The notes beneath the pieces are model-generated. The model saw nothing but the letters and a program-made list of their open reading frames with translations, ran no database searches and was not told the origin of the DNA. A stretch of DNA of 64,000 bases from Oxalobacteraceae bacterium CAVE-383 (GTDB lineage Bacteria; Pseudomonadota; Gammaproteobacteria; Burkholderiales; Burkholderiaceae_D). Shown here piece by piece: positions 48,109 to 57,109 of the stretch. Each line of letters begins with the position of its first letter. Position 1 is the stretch's first letter. The position numbers and the translations under genes were made by a program. The stretch is taken from assembly GCA_004134995.1 (NCBI GenBank), contig REGP01000001.1, positions 62,001-126,000 on the forward strand, in the 5' to 3' direction.

Positions 48109-49017
48109 TCAGCGTTCGGCGGCATTCTGGCGCTGGAACTCGGCGCGCTTCGTGTCCAGATAGGCGCCGCGCTCCAGTTCGTGCAGTTGCTGCGGATAGC
48201 GTTCGGTATTGCTGAACCAGGTCTGAATACGTTTTTCGAATTGTTCCGATGGCGCGGCGCTCATTGCACTCAAATACGCATCGATGGCCAGGTAATAGCG
48301 CATCGTGTTGCGTTCGACCACGCCGCGCACGCCGCTGACATAGCCGGATTTCCCCTCGCCCGCGCCGATGCGCGTGAAACCGATCTTGCCGCTGCCGGTG
48401 GTGGCCAGATAGGCCTTCATCGCCATTTTTCCGGCGAAGCCATAGTCGTAGGAATAGGTCAGATGCAGAAAGCTGTGCGAGGCGTCGATCGCGACCGCTT
48501 CCAGGTGAATGCGGTAATTGCTGGTGTTCAGCGGTCCCGATGCGGCGCCGAGAACGATGGAAAAATAATCCGCGGTGCTGGTTTCGTTGCGGTATTTGAA
48601 ATCGACATGGTAGGTGTCCTTCAATTCCTGCGGGTCTTTCTTGCCCAGATTGACCGAGAGCACCGGCGCGCTTGCATCGCCGAGCGCCTTGCAGTATTTG
48701 ATGTTGAGATGCAGGATCAGCACGTCGCACCAATGGGCCGGATTGTTCAGTGCGGTATTGACGGCCGCGAACGGATAGTCGATCACGGCATAGACGTCGC
48801 CCTTCAGGTTGTTCGGCGATTCGGCGGATTCCAGCACGAGCGGGCGGTGGAAGGAATTGTTCTTCAGCTGTTCGCCGAGCGCGGCATATTTGGCGCGCAG
48901 ATTATCGGGCGTCCCCTGGGCCGAGGCGTCCGCGGCGCAGGCGAAGGCCGCCATGGCGAGCAAAGCGCACAGCAGGCGGACAAGGCGGGCGGCGGTGGCG
49001 GGCATTTGCCGAAGCAT
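48109..49017 (-). CDS. Exported protein of unknown function
   Basis: A 302-aa protein with a signal peptide (MLRQMPATAARLVRLLCALLAMAAFACAADASA). The mature part contains GDVYAVIDYPFAAVNTALNN and a conserved-looking HWCDVLILHLNIKYCK with two Cys, plus several beta-strand-like segments (SFLHLTYSYDYGF). I do not recognise a family with certainty; a START/SRPBCC-like lipid-binding fold is only a guess. GGAGG 7 bases before 49017 selects this start over 49023. It lies 23 bases after the end of the phospholipase D-like gene and is probably cotranscribed with it. Confidence 0.75.
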   Translation of the reverse strand: MLRQMPATAARLVRLLCALLAMAAFACAADASAQGTPDNLRAKYAALGEQLKNNSFHRPLVLESAESPNNLKGDVYAVIDYPFAAVNTALNNPAHWCDVLILHLNIKYCKALGDASAPVLSVNLGKKDPQELKDTYHVDFKYRNETSTADYFSIVLGAASGPLNTSNYRIHLEAVAIDASHSFLHLTYSYDYGFAGKMAMKAYLATTGSGKIGFTRIGAGEGKSGYVSGVRGVVERNTMRYYLAIDAYLSAMSAAPSEQFEKRIQTWFSNTERYPQQLHELERGAYLDTKRAEFQRQNAAER

Positions 49018-49040
49018 GGGCATTCCTCCGATACGGTCGG

Positions 49041-50471
49041 TTAAAGCAGGCGCGACCACAGCCGCGATCCGAATTCCTTGATGCGGCTGCCGATCGAACG
49101 GGCGCGCCATGTTTCCAGCGTATACAGCCGGGAGGCTTTCAGATCTTCGTTGAACATTCTCTGCATCTGCGCGCCGAAGTCTGGGCTCAGCACGACGGCG
49201 TTGATTTCCTGATTGGTGACGAAGCTGCGCCAGTCGAGATTGGTGGAGCCGACGGTTGACCAGACGCCGTCGATCACGGCGGTCTTGGCGTGCAGCAGGG
49301 CATCCTGGCGTTCGTAGATTTTAACGCCGGCCTCCAGCAATTCGTCATAGTACGAACGCGAGGCGTAGAACACCAGCGCCGAATCGCTCTTGCCGGGCAG
49401 CAGCAGCCGTACGTCGACGCCGCGCGCAACCGCGTCTTTCAGCGCCGCCAGCATCTGCGGATCGGGCACGAAATAGGCGTTGGTCAGCCATATCTGGCTT
49501 TGCGCGCTGTTGATCGCGGACATCAGGGTGACGTAGATCACGCTGTACGGCTGGTCCGGCGTGCTGCCGATCACACGCACCACTTCGCCGCCGGCCGGCT
49601 TCAGATTGGGAAAATAATTCCGTTCGGCCAGCGGATCGCCCTTTTGCTGTTTCCAGGTGTCCATGAAGAGCGTCTGGAAACCGGCGACGACCGGGCCCTC
49701 GATACGGATGTGCGTGTCGCGCCACGGCTGGTCGCCCGGCTTATGCGGTTTGGCGTGGCGTTTCAGAGAGGCGCTGGAACTGCTCGAATACACACTGCTG
49801 ATATTGATGCCCCCGACAAAGGCGATGCGGCCGTCCACCACCAGCAGTTTGCGGTGGTCGCGGCGGTTCACGTCCCAGCCTTTGCGCAAGGCCAGCGGAT
49901 TGACGGGATTGAATTCGAGTACATTGATGCCGGCGTCGCGCATGCGCTGGAAAAATTCGCGCGGGGTGCCGAGCGAACCCACGCTGTCGTAGATGAAATT
50001 GACCTGCACGCCGGCCTGCTGTTTGGCGATCAGGGCATCGGCAAAGCGGCGGCCTTCCTCATCGTCTTCGACGATATAGCTTTCCATGTCGATATTGTCC
50101 TTGGCCTGCGCGATGGCGGCGAACATCGCGTCATAGGTGCTGGGACCGTCCACCAGCAGCGTGGCCTTGTTGCCCACGACCAGGGAAGTGCCGAGGATTT
50201 CCTGCTCCAGCGCCAGATGCTGCTCGAAAATGCCGGTCGGCTTGCCGCTGGCGGCCAGGCGGTCGAGGATGGCTTTGCTCTGCTGCTGCGTCAACGGGCC
50301 GCGCGCGCCTTCCAGCCGTACCGGGGCCTTGCTGGCCGACATTTCGGGGGTGAGCACCGGCAGCGACGAGCAGGCGCTCAATCCGCCCAGCGTCAGGGAC
50401 AGCGCGAGGAAAGCGCGAAACGCGGCGCGGAACAGAAAAGTTCCGGCAAAATTCCCGGCGGGCGGCTTCAT
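49041..50471 (-). CDS. Phospholipase D-like lipoprotein (ClsC-type cardiolipin synthase family)
   Basis: A 476-aa protein with a lipoprotein signal (LTLGGLSACSS) and two HKD motifs: HRKLLVVDGRIAFVGG (about 209) and HAKTAVIDGVWSTVGSTN (about 395). This is the organisation of ClsC/YmdC-like phosphatidyl transferases, though those are not always lipoproteins. A Ser-rich loop (SSVYSSSSSASLKR) follows the first HKD. Likely located in the periplasm, acting on phospholipids. It is followed by an exported protein of unknown function. Confidence 0.87.
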   Translation of the reverse strand: MKPPAGNFAGTFLFRAAFRAFLALSLTLGGLSACSSLPVLTPEMSASKAPVRLEGARGPLTQQQSKAILDRLAASGKPTGIFEQHLALEQEILGTSLVVGNKATLLVDGPSTYDAMFAAIAQAKDNIDMESYIVEDDEEGRRFADALIAKQQAGVQVNFIYDSVGSLGTPREFFQRMRDAGINVLEFNPVNPLALRKGWDVNRRDHRKLLVVDGRIAFVGGINISSVYSSSSSASLKRHAKPHKPGDQPWRDTHIRIEGPVVAGFQTLFMDTWKQQKGDPLAERNYFPNLKPAGGEVVRVIGSTPDQPYSVIYVTLMSAINSAQSQIWLTNAYFVPDPQMLAALKDAVARGVDVRLLLPGKSDSALVFYASRSYYDELLEAGVKIYERQDALLHAKTAVIDGVWSTVGSTNLDWRSFVTNQEINAVVLSPDFGAQMQRMFNEDLKASRLYTLETWRARSIGSRIKEFGSRLWSRLL

Positions 50472-50487
50472 GGCGAGCGGCGGGGGA

Positions 50488-50709
50488 TCATGTGGCCGCT
50501 TTCACGCGGATGACAACATCGCCCACCGAGACGGTCTGGCCGGGGGTGATCTTGCAGGTTTTGCGCAGCTCCGCACGGCCGTCGACCTTGACGTTGCCGG
50601 CCGCGACCATGACCTTGCCTGCGCCGCCGCTGTCGCATAGGCCAACCAGTTTCAGCAACTGGTTCAGTTCGACATAAGGACCGTTTACTTCGAATTCGCA
50701 TTTTTGCAT
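50488..50709 (-). CDS. ybcJ: S4-domain RNA-binding protein (YbcJ-like)
   Basis: A 73-aa protein consisting of one S4 RNA-binding domain (YVELNQLLKLVGLCDSGGAGKVMVAAGNVKVDGRAELRKTCKITPGQTV). The YbcJ family is of this size; the function in ribosome-related RNA binding is inferred. The purine-rich AAAGAAAAGA precedes the ATG. It starts the minus-strand run into the phospholipase D-like gene (16-base gap). Confidence 0.87.
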   Translation of the reverse strand: MQKCEFEVNGPYVELNQLLKLVGLCDSGGAGKVMVAAGNVKVDGRAELRKTCKITPGQTVSVGDVVIRVKAAT

Positions 50710-50750
50710 TTGGTCTTTTCTTTCTTTATTTACAGGTAATAGAGTGGCCT

Positions 50751-50778
50751 CGCCCGGATTCGTTCTCGCGACCGGGCG
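50751..50778. terminator. Hairpin in the gap between sbcB and ybcJ
   Basis: CGCCCGG/CCGGGCG 7-bp stem with a 14-base loop; lies downstream of sbcB on the minus strand. There is no strong T-run, so this is a weak candidate. Confidence 0.4.
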
Positions 50779-50871
50779 GATTTTCGTGTCGGCTATGGAT
50801 GACCAAACGGCTGGCGGCCATGCCCGGCCGGGAAAGCCGGCAGCGCATTGGCCGTTATTGCGGTGCAGCGA

Positions 50872-52305
50872 TCAAACGCGTTGCGGAACGATCATTTCGG
50901 CGTAATCGTAAAGCTTGCCCAGGATTTCCTCGCCCCGTTCATCGGCGGTTTCGGACAAGGCGTCGATCTCCGCGAACAGGATATCGATATTGCGGAAATC
51001 GCCTTCGCCTTCGAACAGCCGGGCCACGCGGTGCTCTTCCCAGCGCGCCTGTTCCGCTTCGGACAGCGTCGCCGGGAAGTTGCGGGCGCGATAGCGGAAC
51101 ACCAGTTCCTCCAGGCGCCGGTCGTCGAACCCGGGATGGGCGCCGGCCAGTTGCTGCGGCGTCATGGCGCGCAAGGCCGTCAGCTGGCGGCGATCGGCAT
51201 TGCCGATGAAGCCGCCATAGAGGTCTTCATCGACATCCGGCGTCGGCCCGGCCTCGCGCTGGTAAACTTGTTGCCAGATCGCGCTCATGTCAGGCGCTTC
51301 GGCAGCATGCGCCGCATGCTGCAACGCAAGATCGAGATCGAACTGCCATTGCTGCGCCATCTCGGGCGACAGCGTCTTCAGATTATTGATCACCATCGGC
51401 GATTTGTTCAGATGGATCGACTTTACCGGCAGGCGGGTCATGCCTTCCGGCAACGCATCGCGCTTGGAGAACATGCGGGTGCGGATGGTGGCGGCGTCCA
51501 GCGTCCACAGTTCGCGCGGATCGTGCGCCAGATCCCAGGCGATCAGTTCGTTCTTGTTGGTCGGGTGCACGCCCAGCGGCCACATCAGCGCGATACAGCC
51601 GCGGTCGGCCGGAAACATGCCCGAAATATGCAGGAAAGGGCGCGCCACCGGCCAGCCGATTTCGGTCGAAACGCGGTCTTTCTTGTGCAGCGAAAGGCAG
51701 AAATCGAACAGGCGCGGATTGGCGTCGCGGATCAGGCGCGCCAGGCCGATGGTGGCGCGCACGTCGGACAGGGCATCGTGCGCGGCTTCGTGCAGCAGGC
51801 CGTTGGCCTTGCTCAGGTGTTCCAGCCTGAAGCTGGGACTGCCGTCTTCCTTGCGCGGCCAGATCACGCCTTCCGGCCGCAGCGCATAGGCAGTGCGCAC
51901 CACGTCCAGCAGATCCCAGCGGCCGCAATTGTTTTGCCATTCGCGCGCATAAGGATCGATCAGATTGCGCCAGAACATGAAGCGCGTGATTTCATCGTCG
52001 AAGCGAATGGTGTTGTAGCCGACGCCGATGGTGCCGGGTTCGGAAAACGCGCGTTCGATGGTGGCCGCGAACTGGTGTTCCGGCACGCCGCGCGCAAGGC
52101 AATCCTGGGGCGTGATGCCGGTGATCAGGCAGGATTGCGGATCCGGCAGGAAGTCCGGCGCCGGCTGGCAGTACAGCATGATCGGCTCGCCGATCTCATT
52201 GAGTTCGGCGTCGGTGCGGATCGCGGCGAATTGCGCCGGACGATCGCGCCGCACGTTGGCGCCGAAGGTTTCGTAATCGTGCCAGAGGAAAGTATGTGAA
52301 GTCAT
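50872..52305 (-). CDS. sbcB: Exodeoxyribonuclease I
   Basis: Processive 3'-5' single-strand DNA exonuclease used in mismatch repair and recombination. The 477-aa protein begins with the DEDDh exonuclease motif FLWHDYETFGAN, has VGYNTIRFDDEITR and the HDALSDVRATIGLARLI block with catalytic His/Asp, then the SH3-like and helical C-terminal parts of ExoI. It is 7 bases downstream of a lipoprotein gene on the same strand. Confidence 0.95.
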   Translation of the reverse strand: MTSHTFLWHDYETFGANVRRDRPAQFAAIRTDAELNEIGEPIMLYCQPAPDFLPDPQSCLITGITPQDCLARGVPEHQFAATIERAFSEPGTIGVGYNTIRFDDEITRFMFWRNLIDPYAREWQNNCGRWDLLDVVRTAYALRPEGVIWPRKEDGSPSFRLEHLSKANGLLHEAAHDALSDVRATIGLARLIRDANPRLFDFCLSLHKKDRVSTEIGWPVARPFLHISGMFPADRGCIALMWPLGVHPTNKNELIAWDLAHDPRELWTLDAATIRTRMFSKRDALPEGMTRLPVKSIHLNKSPMVINNLKTLSPEMAQQWQFDLDLALQHAAHAAEAPDMSAIWQQVYQREAGPTPDVDEDLYGGFIGNADRRQLTALRAMTPQQLAGAHPGFDDRRLEELVFRYRARNFPATLSEAEQARWEEHRVARLFEGEGDFRNIDILFAEIDALSETADERGEEILGKLYDYAEMIVPQRV

Positions 52306-52312
52306 TATTGAA

Positions 52313-52891
52313 TCAGTCGCTGCTTTCGATGACGGTGGTTTCGGAAACGCCGCGCGCCATGCCGGCCTGCAGCAGGGCGCTCAGGCGGCCCTGGCGCAAC
52401 GGCGGACTGTTGTGGCCGAAATCGACGTCGTCGATGACCCAGCCGTGTTCCTCGTGCACCAGGAACAGGCGTTCCTTCCAGCGGATAACGCCGGCCGGCC
52501 CGGCCGCGTTCAGATCGATATTGCAATACGCGTGGTCTTCGTTGACCGTGCAATCGAACACGCGCGCCGCGGAAAAGCCCTGCGGACGGGCGGTAAACAA
52601 TTCGCCCTCAAACAGCGGCGGCAGCATGTCGCCGTTTTTCTCGAAATGGGCTTCTTCCGCAACCGAGGCATCCTTGAGTTTTTCGAACAGCGCCACCGAC
52701 AGCAGCGGCCGGAAGCGTATCAGCTCCGACAGCGACAGCGCGCCCGTGGGCGGCGCCGATTCGTGCAGCCGGTAAAACGCGGCGATTTGCTGTTTGATGA
52801 CCTGGTCGGCATCTTCTTTCGGCGCACAGGCCGTACAGATCAGCACCGCCAGCAACAGGAGCCGGCGGAGCGGATTGGTCGTGCACGCCAT
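52313..52891 (-). CDS. Predicted lipoprotein (DUF3828-like)
   Basis: A 192-aa protein with a lipoprotein signal (LRRLLLLAVLICTAC, Cys about 22). The mature part contains RFRPLLSVALFEKLKDA, a Cys pair (VFDCTVNEDHAYCNIDL), and a terminal GWVIDDVDFGHN, features shared with YbjP/DUF3828-type proteins as far as can be judged by eye. Function unknown. It is one base from the ABM gene upstream and 7 bases from sbcB downstream, so probably cotranscribed. Confidence 0.72.
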   Translation of the reverse strand: MACTTNPLRRLLLLAVLICTACAPKEDADQVIKQQIAAFYRLHESAPPTGALSLSELIRFRPLLSVALFEKLKDASVAEEAHFEKNGDMLPPLFEGELFTARPQGFSAARVFDCTVNEDHAYCNIDLNAAGPAGVIRWKERLFLVHEEHGWVIDDVDFGHNSPPLRQGRLSALLQAGMARGVSETTVIESSD

Positions 52892-52892
52892 A

Positions 52893-53195
52893 TTATTTCG
52901 ATTCCGTCAGCAAGGAAAAATGCTCGACCGTCGGCGGCACGGCGAAAAACGGACCGACGATGCCGCGCCACTCGGTAAAGGCAGGCGATCCGCGAAAATC
53001 CGCAGTGTGATTTTCCAGGGTATTCCAGCGCACCGTCAAGATGTAGCGCTCCGGCGATTCGACGCCCTTGTGAACCTGGTGGCCCAGATAGCCGGCCGCC
53101 TTGGCGATGGTCAGGCCGATGGCGCGTTCGATGGCGGCGTCGAAATCCGCCTGGGTGCCGGGTTGGATGCGGATATCCGCCAGTTCGAGAATCAT
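52893..53195 (-). CDS. Antibiotic biosynthesis monooxygenase (ABM) fold protein
   Basis: A 100-aa dimeric alpha+beta-barrel protein of the ABM type (ILELADIRIQPGTQADFDAAI, YLGHQVHKGVESPERYILTVRW, HTADFRGSPAFTEWRG). Family members include quinol monooxygenases, haem-degrading enzymes and proteins of unknown role; none can be singled out. The ATG has a weak ribosome binding site. It is followed immediately by the lipoprotein gene. Confidence 0.82.
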   Translation of the reverse strand: MILELADIRIQPGTQADFDAAIERAIGLTIAKAAGYLGHQVHKGVESPERYILTVRWNTLENHTADFRGSPAFTEWRGIVGPFFAVPPTVEHFSLLTESK

Positions 53196-53232
53196 GCTGT
53201 TCCTTTTTATATTTGTTAAATGATTAAATGAT

Positions 53233-54015
53233 TTACTGCATGAACCAGCCGTGGCTGACGACCACCGATTGGCCGGTCAGCGCATTGGTTGGAAATGCCG
53301 CCAGGAAAATCGCGGTCTGGGCCACGTCCTGGGTGGTGGTGAATTCGCCGTCGACGGTGTCCTTGAGCATGACTTTCTTGACCACATCTTCCTCGCTGAT
53401 GCCGAGTTCCTTCGATTGCTCCGGAATCTGCTTTTCGACCAGCGGGGTGCGCACGAAGCCGGGGCAGATCACATTCGAGCGGATCCTGTCCTTGGCGCCT
53501 TCCTTGGCCACCACTTTGGCCAGGCCGAGCAGGCCGTGCTTGGCCGTGACGTACGGGGCTTTCAGCGGCGAGGCTTCGTGCGAATGCACCGAGCCCATAT
53601 AGATAATGCTGCCGCCCTTGCCGCCCGCGATCATGGCGCGCATGGCCGCGCGGGTGGTCAGGAAGGCGCCGTCCAGATGAATCGCCAGCATTTTTTTCCA
53701 GTTTTCCAGGGTGCTGTCGACCAGCGGCGCAATGATCTGGATGCCGGCATTGCTGATCAGCACATCGATGCCGCCATAGGCCTTGACCGCGTCGGCCACG
53801 CCCTGGTCGACCTGCGCTTCATCGGTGACGTTCATCGCCACGGCCATCGCGGTGCCGCCTGCCTTGTTGATTTCGTCGGCTGCCGCCTGCGCCGCCGCCA
53901 GCGCCAGATCGGCGATGACGATTTTCGCGCCCTGTTTTGCGTATTCGATGGCGATTTCCTTGCCGATGCCGCTGGCGGCACCGGTGATCAACGCGACTTT
54001 ATCTTTCAGCAGCAT
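53233..54015 (-). CDS. bdhA: 3-hydroxybutyrate dehydrogenase
   Basis: NAD-dependent SDR enzyme that oxidises 3-hydroxybutyrate to acetoacetate during use of polyhydroxybutyrate. The 260-aa sequence has the cofactor motif [17 protein letters not shown], the Tyr/Lys pair in YVTAKHG, and the distinctive [13 protein letters not shown] and [21 protein letters not shown] segments of this enzyme. AAGGAAAA precedes the ATG. Betaproteobacteria commonly store polyhydroxybutyrate, which agrees. Confidence 0.93.
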   Translation of the reverse strand: MLLKDKVALITGAASGIGKEIAIEYAKQGAKIVIADLALAAAQAAADEINKAGGTAMAVAMNVTDEAQVDQGVADAVKAYGGIDVLISNAGIQIIAPLVDSTLENWKKMLAIHLDGAFLTTRAAMRAMIAGGKGGSIIYMGSVHSHEASPLKAPYVTAKHGLLGLAKVVAKEGAKDRIRSNVICPGFVRTPLVEKQIPEQSKELGISEEDVVKKVMLKDTVDGEFTTTQDVAQTAIFLAAFPTNALTGQSVVVSHGWFMQ

Positions 54016-54219
54016 GGTTTTTTCCTTTATCTGGAGGGCAAATTTGGGTCGAATCCCGGCGAATCGAGGGGGAAGTCCGCGATGAACGAATAATTGTACG
54101 CTTTGTCTGTTCCAACTGTTGTCATACAGAGAAAACGTGCAAATCTGTCCAAAACTGTCATTTTGTTGACATATTTCATGGTTAGTCTCTGTCCCGTCAT
54201 CTCCGAGAAAGGACCACGC

Positions 54220-55017
54220 ATGAGACTGCTGACCAAAGAAGCCGATGCCAATTCAAGCGCTTCCAGACTAACGCTTAGCCTTGCCACGACAACGCAGGAA
54301 GTGCGCGAAGTACAGCGTCTGCGCTACCGCGTGTTTATCGAAACGATGAATTTGTCCGCGTTGGTCAATGCGGAAGGCCTGGATCAGGATGAGTTCGACG
54401 ATTACTGCGATCACCTGATTGTACGCGACACCAAGACCCTGGAAGTGGTCGGCACGTATCGTGTGATGAGTCCGCACGGCGCGCGCCGCATGGGCAAGTT
54501 CTACTCTGAACAGGAATTCGATCTGAGCCGCCTGCAAAACCTGCGCGGCAGCATCGCCGAAGCGGGCCGCGCCTGCATTCATCCGGACTATCGCAGCGGC
54601 GGCGTGATCATGATGCTGTGGGCCGGCCTGGCCGAGTACATGCGCAAGGAGCGCTGCGAATACCTGATGGGCTGCGCCAGCGTGAGCCTGGCCGATGGCG
54701 GCCATAACGCCGCCGCGCTGTATCACGCCTTTGCCGAAACCAATATGGCGCCGCCGGATTACCGCGTCGCGCCGCATCTGCCTTTCCCGATCGCCGAGCG
54801 CGAAGCCGGCCATTCGCCGCAAGTGCCGCCGTTGTTGAAGGGCTATCTGCGCAGCGGCGCCTGGGTTTGCGGCGAACCGGCCTGGGATCCTGATTTCCAT
54901 TCGGCGGACTTTTTCCTGCTGCTGCCGCTGGCCAAACTGGACAAGCGCTACGCCCGCCACTATTTAAAAGAAGAAGCAAAAGAAGAAAAAGAACAAAAAG
55001 AAATGGCGGAAGCTTGA
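54220..55017 (+). CDS. OlsB-like GNAT N-acyltransferase
   Basis: A 265-aa acyltransferase similar to OlsB, which adds a 3-hydroxyacyl chain to ornithine in the first step of ornithine-lipid synthesis. Typical segments are [51 protein letters not shown] and [24 protein letters not shown] 6 bases before ATG 54220 selects this start from a longer frame. The C-terminal tail ([13 protein letters not shown]) is highly charged. No olsA gene is adjacent; the neighbours are a phosphoesterase and a glycosyltransferase. Several CTGTC repeats lie upstream (54103-54172). Confidence 0.82.
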   Translation: MRLLTKEADANSSASRLTLSLATTTQEVREVQRLRYRVFIETMNLSALVNAEGLDQDEFDDYCDHLIVRDTKTLEVVGTYRVMSPHGARRMGKFYSEQEFDLSRLQNLRGSIAEAGRACIHPDYRSGGVIMMLWAGLAEYMRKERCEYLMGCASVSLADGGHNAAALYHAFAETNMAPPDYRVAPHLPFPIAEREAGHSPQVPPLLKGYLRSGAWVCGEPAWDPDFHSADFFLLLPLAKLDKRYARHYLKEEAKEEKEQKEMAEA

Positions 55018-55051
55018 ACAGATGCAGTCTTAATCCACTGAGGGGAATCCG

Positions 55052-55921
55052 ATGAAATCTCGCGACCAGTTTCTTGACGACGCCAACCTGGCGCCGCCGC
55101 ATGAGCCCCACGAAGGCAAACGCAATGTCGTACGATTTCGGACGATCTGGATTTCGGATGTGCATCTCGGCACCACCGGCTGCCAGGCCAAGAAACTGCT
55201 GCAGTTCCTGCGCACCACGGAATCCGAAACCTTGTACCTGGTCGGCGACATCATCGACGGCTGGCAGCTCAAGCGCCGCTGGTACTGGGATCAGGTGCAC
55301 AACAACGTGGTGCAGACAGTATTGAAGAAAGCCCGCAAAGGCACCAACGTGGTGTTCGTGCCGGGCAATCACGACGAATCGGTGCGCCAGTTCATCGGCC
55401 TCGATTTCGGCGGCATCAAGATTCGCGACGAACTGGTGCATACAACCGCCGACGGCAAGCGCATGCTGGTCCTGCACGGCGACCGCTTCGACGGCGTCAT
55501 CGCCTGCGCCAAGTGGCTGGCCTATCTGGGCGACAGCATGTACACGATGATCCTGAAATTCAATCAGTGGTTCAATACCTGGCGCGCCCGGGTCGGCCTG
55601 CCGTACTGGTCGCTGTCGCAATATCTGAAGCTGAAGGTCAAGAACGCCGTCAGCTACATTACTTCGTTTGAAGACGCGCTGGCGTCCGAGGCCTCCAAAA
55701 AGGGCCTGGACGGCGTGATCTGCGGCCATATCCACAAGCCGGAAATCCGCGACATCGGCGGCATCAAATACTGCAACGACGGCGACTGGGTGGAGAGCCT
55801 GACGGCATTGGTGGAAGAGCCATCCGGCGAATTGCGCCTGGTGACATGGCAGGAAATCATGCAGCGCAAAGCGGCGCTGCAAACCCGGGAGTTCGATAAT
55901 TTATGCGTATCGCCATCATAA
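55052..55921 (+). CDS. Metallophosphoesterase (LpxH/UDP-diacylglucosamine diphosphatase-like)
   Basis: A 289-aa calcineurin-type phosphoesterase. The metal-binding motifs are in order: ISDVHLGT, VGDIIDGW, PGNHDE, LHGDRFD and CGHIHKPE. It is longer than LpxH (about 240 aa) and has a different middle, so it is probably a related phospholipid or sugar-lipid phosphatase rather than the essential LpxH. It overlaps the GT4 gene by 19 bases and follows the OlsB-like gene by 34, suggesting a membrane-lipid unit. Confidence 0.85.
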   Translation: MKSRDQFLDDANLAPPHEPHEGKRNVVRFRTIWISDVHLGTTGCQAKKLLQFLRTTESETLYLVGDIIDGWQLKRRWYWDQVHNNVVQTVLKKARKGTNVVFVPGNHDESVRQFIGLDFGGIKIRDELVHTTADGKRMLVLHGDRFDGVIACAKWLAYLGDSMYTMILKFNQWFNTWRARVGLPYWSLSQYLKLKVKNAVSYITSFEDALASEASKKGLDGVICGHIHKPEIRDIGGIKYCNDGDWVESLTALVEEPSGELRLVTWQEIMQRKAALQTREFDNLCVSPS

Positions 55922-56952
55922 GCGACGCCGGCGCGCCGCAAGTCAACGGCGTCGTCAATACCCTCAACGCCACGCAGCGCACGCTGCAGCAGGCCGGCCA
56001 TGCGGTGCTGATGGTCACGCCCGCCAGTTTCAAAACCTTCGCCTGCCCGACCTATCCGGAGATCCGGCTGGCCTACAAGCCTTACGCAAAGATCGCCGCG
56101 GCCTTGCGCAATTTCAGCCCGGATTGCATCCACATCTCGACCGAAGGGCCGATGGGGCTGGCGGCGCGGCGCTACTGCATCAAGAATAATCTGGCCTTCA
56201 CAACGGCCTATCACACGCGTTTCCCGGAATACCTGGCGGCGCGCAGAATCCTGCCGAAGGCGCTTACGTACCGCCTGCTGCGCTGGTTTCACGGCCCTTC
56301 GAAAGTGGTGATGGTGCCGACCATCGGCATCAAGCAGGCGCTGGAAGAAAACGGTTTCGACAACGTGGCCTTGTGGGGCCGCGGCGTCGATACCGAGTAT
56401 TTCCGCCCGCGCGAACCGGACCATGCCTGTATCAAGCGGCCGCTGTTCCTGTATGTGGGCCGGGTTGCGGTGGAAAAAAACATCGATGCCTTCCTGCAGC
56501 TCGATCTGCCCGGCACGAAATGGGTGATCGGCGACGGCCCGCTGCGCGAGGACTTGGAGCGTCGCTATCCCGATGTGCGTTTCCTGGGCGGCAAGGCACA
56601 CTCGGAATTGGCCGCGTATTACAACTGCGCCGACGTATTCGTGTTTCCGAGCCGCACAGACACCTTTGGCCTGGTGCTGGCCGAAGCGATGGCCTGCGGC
56701 GTGCCGGTGGCGGCCTATCCGGTCGAAGGCCCGGTCGATGTGGTGGCCAACGGCCGTTCCGGCATGCTCAGCGAGGATCTTGGGCAGGCCTGCCGCGATG
56801 CGCTGACGCTGGACCGCAAGCAAGTGCGGGAACATGCGCTGGCGTATTCGTGGGAAACCGCGACGCAGCAGTTTCTGCAGCATCTGCACCTGGCGCGGCG
56901 GCATGACGCGGCTGCCGCCAAGGCGCGCGCGGTGCGACCGGAGTCGGTGTAA
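55903..56952 (+). CDS. GT4-family glycosyltransferase
   Basis: A 349-aa GT-B glycosyltransferase. N-terminal acceptor domain (MRIAIISDAGAPQVNGVVNTL), C-terminal nucleotide-sugar domain with LWGRGVDTEYF, LFLYVGRVAVEKNIDAF and the EX7E-type motif FGLVLAEAMACGVPV. Related proteins transfer mannose or glucose to lipids (e.g. MgtA-like). The 19-base overlap with the phosphoesterase gene points to coupled functions, perhaps making a glycolipid. Acceptor and sugar are unknown. Confidence 0.9.
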   Translation: MRIAIISDAGAPQVNGVVNTLNATQRTLQQAGHAVLMVTPASFKTFACPTYPEIRLAYKPYAKIAAALRNFSPDCIHISTEGPMGLAARRYCIKNNLAFTTAYHTRFPEYLAARRILPKALTYRLLRWFHGPSKVVMVPTIGIKQALEENGFDNVALWGRGVDTEYFRPREPDHACIKRPLFLYVGRVAVEKNIDAFLQLDLPGTKWVIGDGPLREDLERRYPDVRFLGGKAHSELAAYYNCADVFVFPSRTDTFGLVLAEAMACGVPVAAYPVEGPVDVVANGRSGMLSEDLGQACRDALTLDRKQVREHALAYSWETATQQFLQHLHLARRHDAAAAKARAVRPESV

Positions 56953-57029
56953 TTGTCCAATACCGCATGCCCCCCATCCGGCGGGCCATGCGTATCCTGA
57001 TTGAAATAATCAGAAATCTCCTTGAAGAA

Positions 57030-57059
57030 GTTGCGAGCAGGCCGATTTACGCTCGCAAC
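57030..57059. repeat. Inverted repeat upstream of the effector gene
   Basis: GTTGCGAGC (57030-57038) and GCTCGCAAC (57051-57059) separated by 12 bases, 51 bases before the effector ATG. No T-run; could terminate upstream transcription or serve as an operator. Confidence 0.55.
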
Positions 57060-57109
57060 GGGCTTCCCTATGCTTGGCGTAATTATTTGCCATTGCATTG
57101 AGAGAGTTC

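Noticed and set aside
54103-54172. Pho box for the OlsB-like gene
   Set aside because: Several TGTC repeats are present but not in 11-bp phase, so I list them only as a hint within the lipid-cluster finding, not as a site.
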